The position numbers and the translations under genes are program-made. From Albula goreensis (lineage: Eukaryota > Chordata > Actinopteri > Albuliformes > Albulidae), in NCBI GenBank assembly GCA_022829145.1, contig CM040746.1, positions 17,671,290 to 17,735,289 on the forward strand: a stretch of DNA of 64,000 nucleotides, written 5' to 3'. How positions within the stretch are numbered: the first letter of the stretch is position 1; each line of letters begins with the position of its first letter. Below are positions 60,078 through 64,000 of this stretch, one piece after another. The notes beneath the pieces are model-generated. The model was not told where the DNA came from. It worked only from the letters and a program-made list of their open reading frames with translations, and did no database searches.

Positions 60078-62474
60078 GTAAGACGTCAGCCCGCATGACT
60101 CTGACAGCACAGCCAGGACTTTACCCAAGTCTCACCATGCACTGTCTCGCAACAGAACCATGCTTTTCCTCAGCATAGATCTGCACGTGCTGGTGTTTCA
60201 AACTGCTGTGAATCCCAGCAGCCAGGATGCAGACGCACTCCCTTTTAGAGCAGTTGTACCTCCACACAGCGGTGACATAGACATGTGTGCGGGGCTCTTT
60301 TTAAAAGAGCTGTAGATCCAACCATTTAAACAGGTGTTGTCGCAACGCAGCTGTGGATTTGTCAGTTTGATGTTTTAATGCATGCAAAAGTGGCACAAGT
60401 TGTAGTGCATTTGCCAGTTCGGTCGAAATGGAAGATTTGTGAATGAATGATTCTAACAGTGGGCAGTTTGATGGCTGTGCCTTGGGCTGTGAAACTGTCT
60501 GTGTGACACCTGGCACACCTGGTGCTCAGCAGAGGTGAGCTGAGCAGGTAGGCTGCATAGATTCACTTAGGCTGCAGGTCTGTCAGAGAATATTCTAGTA
60601 TTGACTATGCATTAATGAGCACTGTCATTCCATGGAAGTTACTACCATATGTGATGCAGGCATCAGGGTCATACAGCAGTGAGAAGGCAAGTAGGATGTG
60701 TAGATGTTTGAATGATCATATTTACTAAGGTCTCTTCAGTGTACTTGAGAATAATATTGGTCAGGTTTGCACTTCTAAAGGACAGCGTGCACATACATGT
60801 TTGCTGAGCAATCATTGTGTGCATGTGTGCATAGAAGATGTATAGGCTGCAGTCACAGAGTGTGATAAAGGTCTGCTTGTGTCAAATGCAGAGACTGAAT
60901 GGTTTTCATTTGTCTCCCTGTAGTGAATATTGTCTCTGCACAGCCATCTGTATGAAACAATCTGGTTTTGTGGCTATAGTTCAGATGATGTTTGCATTAT
61001 CAATGTTTTACCTAACATGTATAATCATTTTACATGAAACAGTGCATGGTAATAATAATAAGAAGAAGAAGAAGACCAATGATAGCAATACAATAATACA
61101 ACAATAATATCAACGGTAATAATTACATTGGGGATTGATTATAAACACCAGCTTTATATTGTTTAAAATAAACTCTTTCTGCAGTCTGTGTTGCAGCAAA
61201 CAGAATTGTTAAAAAGAAGCTGTAAGACATTGATTATTACTGGAAACACTGAGACAACATTCAAAGTTCATACTGTAGTCTGTATGATGTCTGCTGTGTT
61301 CTCTGTGGTATTCTTATCACATCTTCACTCAAATGGAATCGTACATGCATGTTGCTCTTGGAATTTCACATATAGTGCCAACATTGTTGTAGTGTATCCA
61401 TGCAAAATTATTAGCGGAAGTAATTGTATTATGTTGTTGTTTCATGTTGATATTATTGATTTTTACTAATATATTTGTTCTCGGTTATTGTAGCACATTT
61501 TCAATGGCATAAATGTAATTTATTTTATATCACTATAATAGTTGTTATAGTCATAAAATTTAGATTTTTTAATGTTTTTTGTAGGTTTATACAAATAACT
61601 AAAATGCATATTTTTCCATAAATTACCAAATAATAAGAAACCTGTGATACCTAAAATTATATGTCAAAATTAGACCACTTCTTAAAAGCTATTGATAATC
61701 ATATTGATGTCAAAAACAATGAAATATGATCTCAAAAATATTTTTAAATAAATAGATCATGTGATGTATTTTAACAAAATGGATAATTGTTATAAAAATA
61801 GTTGATTTATACTGATTTTAATTATATGGTTAGCACTATTCTGAAATGAAACTTACTTCCTGCTAACAAGATGGACAGATTTTTCATTTTGTACTCACCA
61901 TTTGAGGACATTTCTGTGGAGCGCAACAACGCTTAGTGAAAAAAATAACCGTGACAGTGCTTGAGGAAGAATGTAAGTGAACTTAGGAATAGAAACCGAT
62001 GAAAGCGCCGTACAATAGCGAGCCGCTAAAGCTGTTCTACTAAAGTGCTGTAAGATATGGGGACGAATCAATGCCATGTATTTACACTAGGGGTAGCTCT
62101 TTACTTTAACCGTGGATTCGTAAAATCAAATATGGTGGTTAGATGATGTAGCAAACCTGTGTCAGAGCTGAAGTTTCCAGGCAGGGATCAGGAAAATCAT
62201 TTAAGTTGATTGAATGTCTTTGTATGACTGACAGGACCTTCAGCCTGTCACATATCAGCGGGTTGGTATTGGATGATTGCCTCCTTTATTGACTGACGAT
62301 GATCCACTGTCAGTTTTATGATGACCATTCTCAATTCCTTGACAGGCAGGCTGTTCAAAAGTCATGTTAGAACAAACTATGTATTTTAATTTATTTTTTA
62401 TAGTCCATGTACCAAAAATAGTGCTAATTAATTTAGTTTGTGTCCCTAGAGCATTGTCCTCATACTTAACAAAT
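60078..62474. other. Intron-like, AT-rich non-coding interval
   Basis: Unique DNA with a CA/TG-poor left part. From about 61000 to 61860 it is strongly AT-rich, with trinucleotide runs at 61050-61075. No exon follows the candidate donor at 60078 within the window. Confidence 0.5.
61050..61075. repeat. Compound (AAT)n(AAG)n microsatellite
   Basis: Three AAT units followed by five AAG units. Confidence 0.88.
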
Positions 62475-62653
62475 CAGTGACGTGCACAGATGTTCGGAGG
62501 GGCAGTGGCTCAACCAAAAAGGGCTAACTTCAGCAATGATGTACTAGTGTGGCTAATCCCAGCTACCCAAACCCTTAGAAGGGCAGTTTGGGTAAAAGTG
62601 GGCAAATGGGCCGTTACCTGGGAAACAATAGCATGACAGTGTGCACGTCCCTA
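62475..62653 (+). mobile_element. Short non-autonomous hAT-like element
   Basis: The left end CAGTGACGTGCAC (62475-62487) and right end GTGCACGTCCCTA (62641-62653) are inverted repeats matching at 10 of 13 positions. They are flanked by TAACAAAT (62467-62474) and TAAGAAAT (62654-62661), an 8-base target duplication with one difference. The CAGTG terminus and 8-bp duplication are hAT hallmarks, and GTGCACAGA...GGGGCAGTGGCTC resembles a common fish non-autonomous hAT family. At 179 bp it encodes nothing. Strand is arbitrary. Confidence 0.72.
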
Positions 62654-64000
62654 TAAGAAATACTCATATCTGCAGTCCACTCACCGCATGAAATCCATAA
62701 CATCAATCACTGTAATTGCTAAGCACAATGCATGTTTATGAGGTGGGTGCATTGGATATGTGTTATTAGGCTAGGGATGTAGGTGGAGCTTTTCTCGTCT
62801 GCTCACCCATTAATGTGGCTTCTGTGGGAAAGCTAATGTCCATTGCCTTCACATCAGATACACTGAAATACAATAAAAGTTTAAAAGGATTGTTTTATGA
62901 TGAGGTTTTAAAAAGCTGTGTGAAAATGACAAAGAAACCGCTGAGACTTAATTTGGTAATTATACTCCGTTACTTGGTGAGGGTTTTGCGATGTACATTC
63001 TAAAGTGTAGCAGCAGTACTCAGTGGCAGCAAACAGAGGCTCTTATTCTCTGTGTCTGACTCGTCACTGTAGCCACTAGCAACAGTGGTGGTTGTGCGAG
63101 GTCAGGCCACTGCTGCAGCTTTCCGTTGTTAAATGATAGGTGCTCAGAAGACCCAACGTGTAGTGGGATGTATTGATTTTTGGTCATGTCTCTAGGTAAA
63201 GAGGGATGAAAGGTGCCATGTTTGTTGTCGGTTGAGGAAGAGGTCAGAGAAGAGGTTTTGGTTTGTTTGGAAGAGCCAGAGGGATGGGAGGAGCCTCAGC
63301 CAGATCATGCTCCCAATCAGGGCATAATCAAAGTCGGCATGGCGATTTTCATCGCATGGGCTGGGTAAAGGAATGGCCGGCAGTTTGGAACATGGAAGAA
63401 GTCTTGTACATTCTATGTAGCTTATAGATATGCACACAGGATGACAACCTGAACAGCAGCTGAACCATTTAGCTGTGCACACAGAAGGATTTTGTGATTA
63501 GTGCCTTAACAGTTTTGCTCAAAAAGGGGTAGCATTAGCAGTGCCTGAATGGTTTTGCGCACACCAATCACATGTAGTTAATCAGGACAGGGGATTAGTT
63601 ACCACTGGGTTAATGACGCTCATTAATACATCGCTAATGTACCCCGGGTCATGCAGTAATTAAAAATCTCATTTGCAACTCTAATCTTAAAAGGTGCTGA
63701 CTTTCCTTCATCTGAATGGCATACACACCCTTTTCAAAAGGAACAAAAACAGACAATATTTGAAAATATTTCACACTGCTGTGGCTTCTTTTTAATGCTG
63801 TTATGGAGAAAATGTAAGGAAACTCAAATTGAAATTCTGAAAGGACTCAATTAATACTCCATCTTGTATTGAAATTGACACATATTCAATAGAGAGTTTG
63901 CTGGTAAATTTTCCAAGTGTCACATAACACATTATGTTTGTATGAGCGTGCACACATGTGTGCGAAATGCAGCAGTGACTATGTATTTGTTAGTGTGTGT
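62654..64000. other. Non-coding interval, right flank
   Basis: Unique sequence. Open frames at 62815-63003 (plus) and 63192-63482 (minus) show no domain. The region ends in TG-rich DNA at about 63950-64000. Confidence 0.5.
63580..63700. promoter_or_regulatory. Candidate regulatory block with homeodomain cores
   Basis: GGTTAATGACGCTCATTAAT, ATCGCTAATGTACC, CAGTAATTAAAAATC and CATTTGCAACTCTAATC follow one another within about 95 bases. This is unique DNA with several TAAT cores and retained CpGs. Confidence 0.28.

Overview
The window reads as non-coding DNA from a ray-finned fish, probably a teleost. The evidence is the mix of mobile elements: a decayed L1-type LINE, a decayed Tc1-type DNA transposon, a SINE whose head derives from 5S rRNA (SINE3-like), a short non-autonomous hAT-like element, and SINE or short-repeat fragments of common fish types. 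Very long TG/CA microsatellites also fit. There is no bacterial or phage gene organisation. No complete protein-coding gene is visible, and most long open frames are translations of microsatellites, of a minisatellite or of GC-rich DNA.

Layout. Bases 1-6.5 kb are mostly unique sequence with a faint duplicated motif block. A minus-strand Tc1 relic lies at about 6.6-7.4 kb, followed by a near full-length but broken minus-strand L1 ORF2 at about 7.9-11.8 kb. A 36-bp near-perfect inverted repeat lies at 14.73-14.81 kb and a degenerate tandem repeat at 15.9-16.3 kb. At 16.8-17.5 kb a pyrimidine tract runs into a CpG-rich block that ends in a plausible start codon and splice donor, the best candidate promoter and first exon. 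From 19.5 to 30 kb the sequence is rich in dinucleotide and tetranucleotide repeats, with short blocks resembling conserved regulatory DNA. At 33-37 kb the DNA becomes AT-rich and holds the 5S-derived SINE. From 42 to 49 kb there are several homeodomain-motif-rich blocks. A 1.2-kb minisatellite with a 47-bp unit lies at 49.2-50.5 kb. The 55.9-57.1 kb stretch holds three very long simple repeats. At 59.85-60.08 kb a second candidate first exon, with acceptor, start codon and donor, appears. The small hAT-like element lies at 62.5 kb.

Interpretation. The two candidate start-codon exons (17401-17449 and 60062-60077) lie on the same strand and both end in phase 1. They could therefore be alternative first exons of one gene whose body lies to the right of the window. 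The scattered AT/homeodomain-rich blocks, three of which share the motif CCACTGCTAATTG (one copy with an extra T), would then be candidate intronic enhancers of a developmentally regulated gene. This is inference: no downstream exon is visible and the gene cannot be named. I found no sign of an undescribed defence or metabolic system.
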